Positions 63,584-64,000 of a DNA stretch of 64,000 bases are shown here, piece by piece. How positions within the stretch are numbered: position 1 is the first letter of the stretch; the number at the start of each line of letters is the position of its first letter. A program made the position numbers and the translations under genes. The notes under the pieces are model-generated. The model was not told the origin of the DNA. It ran no database searches and worked only from the letters and a program-made list of their open reading frames with translations. Origin of the DNA: CAZSMK01 sp964608095 (GTDB lineage Bacteria; Sumerlaeota; Sumerlaeia; MWCT01; JAGHBZ01); contig CAZSMK010000011.1 in NCBI GenBank assembly GCA_964608095.1, forward strand, positions 1 to 64,000, written 5' to 3'.

Positions 63584-64000
63584 ATGAAATCTTTGAACAG
63601 AAACCAACTAAAAATTGGGGCTCTTCTTCTTTTTTCGTGCGCTATCTTTTTCTTTTCAGGATGCGGTTCTCAGCAAGACGAATCTCTGCCTGAGAGCCTT
63701 TCTGAAAAGACCCAATATGTGCTATCTCTCAACAACGGCGCAACCGAAGATGATAAACCACGTCTTGCCGAACAAGAAATGTTTAAAAGGTTATTCCGTT
63801 CACATTATCCCAATCTCGATGTCGAATTTGATACCTGGCAATTTACACCGGAAACCTTTATCGCTAAAATTACAGCAGGTACAGCCACAGACATTATGGG
63901 GGTTTATGCCACTGAAGGTGCCATCGTCATTGAAAAAAAACTTGCTGCCGAGATCACTGATCTGGTGAAAAACTGGGAACTTTATCCTTATATCAATAAG
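63584..64000 (+). CDS. Sugar ABC transporter solute-binding lipoprotein (partial, runs off the window)
   Basis: Begins at ATG 63584 and is open to the last base (139 codons seen). Signal peptide LLLFSCAIFFFSGC with a lipobox at Cys27, then YVLSLNNGATEDDKPRLAEQEMFKRLFRSHYPNLDVEFDTWQFTPETFIAKITAGTATDIMGVYATEGAIVI. The segment FxxxYPxxxVEF followed by an FIAKITAGTATDI-type stretch is the N terminus of family-1 (MalE/UgpB-like) binding proteins. It captures the sugar for the MalF/MalG-type permeases encoded divergently. The C-terminal two thirds lie outside. Confidence 0.9.
   Translation, partial: MKSLNRNQLKIGALLLFSCAIFFFSGCGSQQDESLPESLSEKTQYVLSLNNGATEDDKPRLAEQEMFKRLFRSHYPNLDVEFDTWQFTPETFIAKITAGTATDIMGVYATEGAIVIEKKLAAEITDLVKNWELYPYINK

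Overview
The window looks like chromosomal DNA of an uncultured, deep-branching Gram-negative bacterium of moderate GC content. The Gram-negative reading rests on an MlaE-type outer-membrane lipid permease, several lipoproteins, pseudopilins and a six-domain ribosomal protein S1. The phylum cannot be fixed without a search. Short pseudopilin-like proteins with a CPxGGTY motif, large polytopic glycan-assembly proteins and a CBS-less GuaB3-type IMPDH fit PVC, Omnitrophota or Sumerlaeota-like lineages, but that is an impression. No rRNA, tRNA, CRISPR array, phage or complete insertion sequence was seen.

Layout. 0-12 kb: an ArsR regulator and thioredoxin, a GAF/PAS/HD-GYP c-di-GMP phosphodiesterase, a cold-shock protein with its own promoter and terminator, a BaiN-like flavoprotein, an NlpC/P60-like lipoprotein and a secreted phosphoesterase. 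These are followed by a four-cysteine ArsR regulator and an 826-residue CoA-disulfide-reductase/rhodanese/TusA/DsrE fusion, a sulfane-sulfur handling unit. 12-18.5 kb: a nuclease-like unknown, an SGNH hydrolase, a translationally coupled B12-binding radical SAM plus type III PKS pair, the C-terminal remnant of a lost exported protein, and a decapeptide-repeat protein. 18.5-29.4 kb: proline catabolism (P5C dehydrogenase), an exported C1 peptidase, a GT-C-like membrane protein, guaB3-guaA, glycerate kinase and tsaD.

29.4-36.4 kb holds three large polytopic membrane proteins and a GT2/DUF2304 pair, probably lipid-linked sugar formation and surface glycan assembly. 36.6-44.2 kb is a run of minus-strand genes: FecCD permease, OppB-OppC-OppD, a FadR-type regulator, an amidase/LytM fusion that has lost key catalytic residues in both domains, and a cyclophilin-like protein. 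44.4-50.9 kb is a core block (rpsA with a long acidic N-terminal extension, cmk, rluD) with two pilin-like small proteins. 51-57.5 kb is a surface-polysaccharide locus (TIM-barrel protein, flippase, dTDP-rhamnose reductase, two glycosyltransferases) ending in an orphan mlaE. 57.6-60.3 kb has a GspG-like pseudopilin and a TgpA-like transglutaminase. 60.4-64 kb is a sugar ABC uptake locus with a GntR/LacI hybrid regulator and a palindromic operator candidate. The solute-binding protein runs off the window end.

The most notable non-coding signal is a dispersed repeat of about 80-145 bp in three copies (near 3.75, 8.7 and 27.0 kb). Each copy is in sense orientation and ends about 90-125 bp upstream of a start codon. 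No single textbook defence or mobile system is present. The strongest candidates for something undescribed are this upstream repeat, the doubly degenerate amidase/LytM fusion, the radical SAM-PKS pair and the decapeptide-repeat protein.
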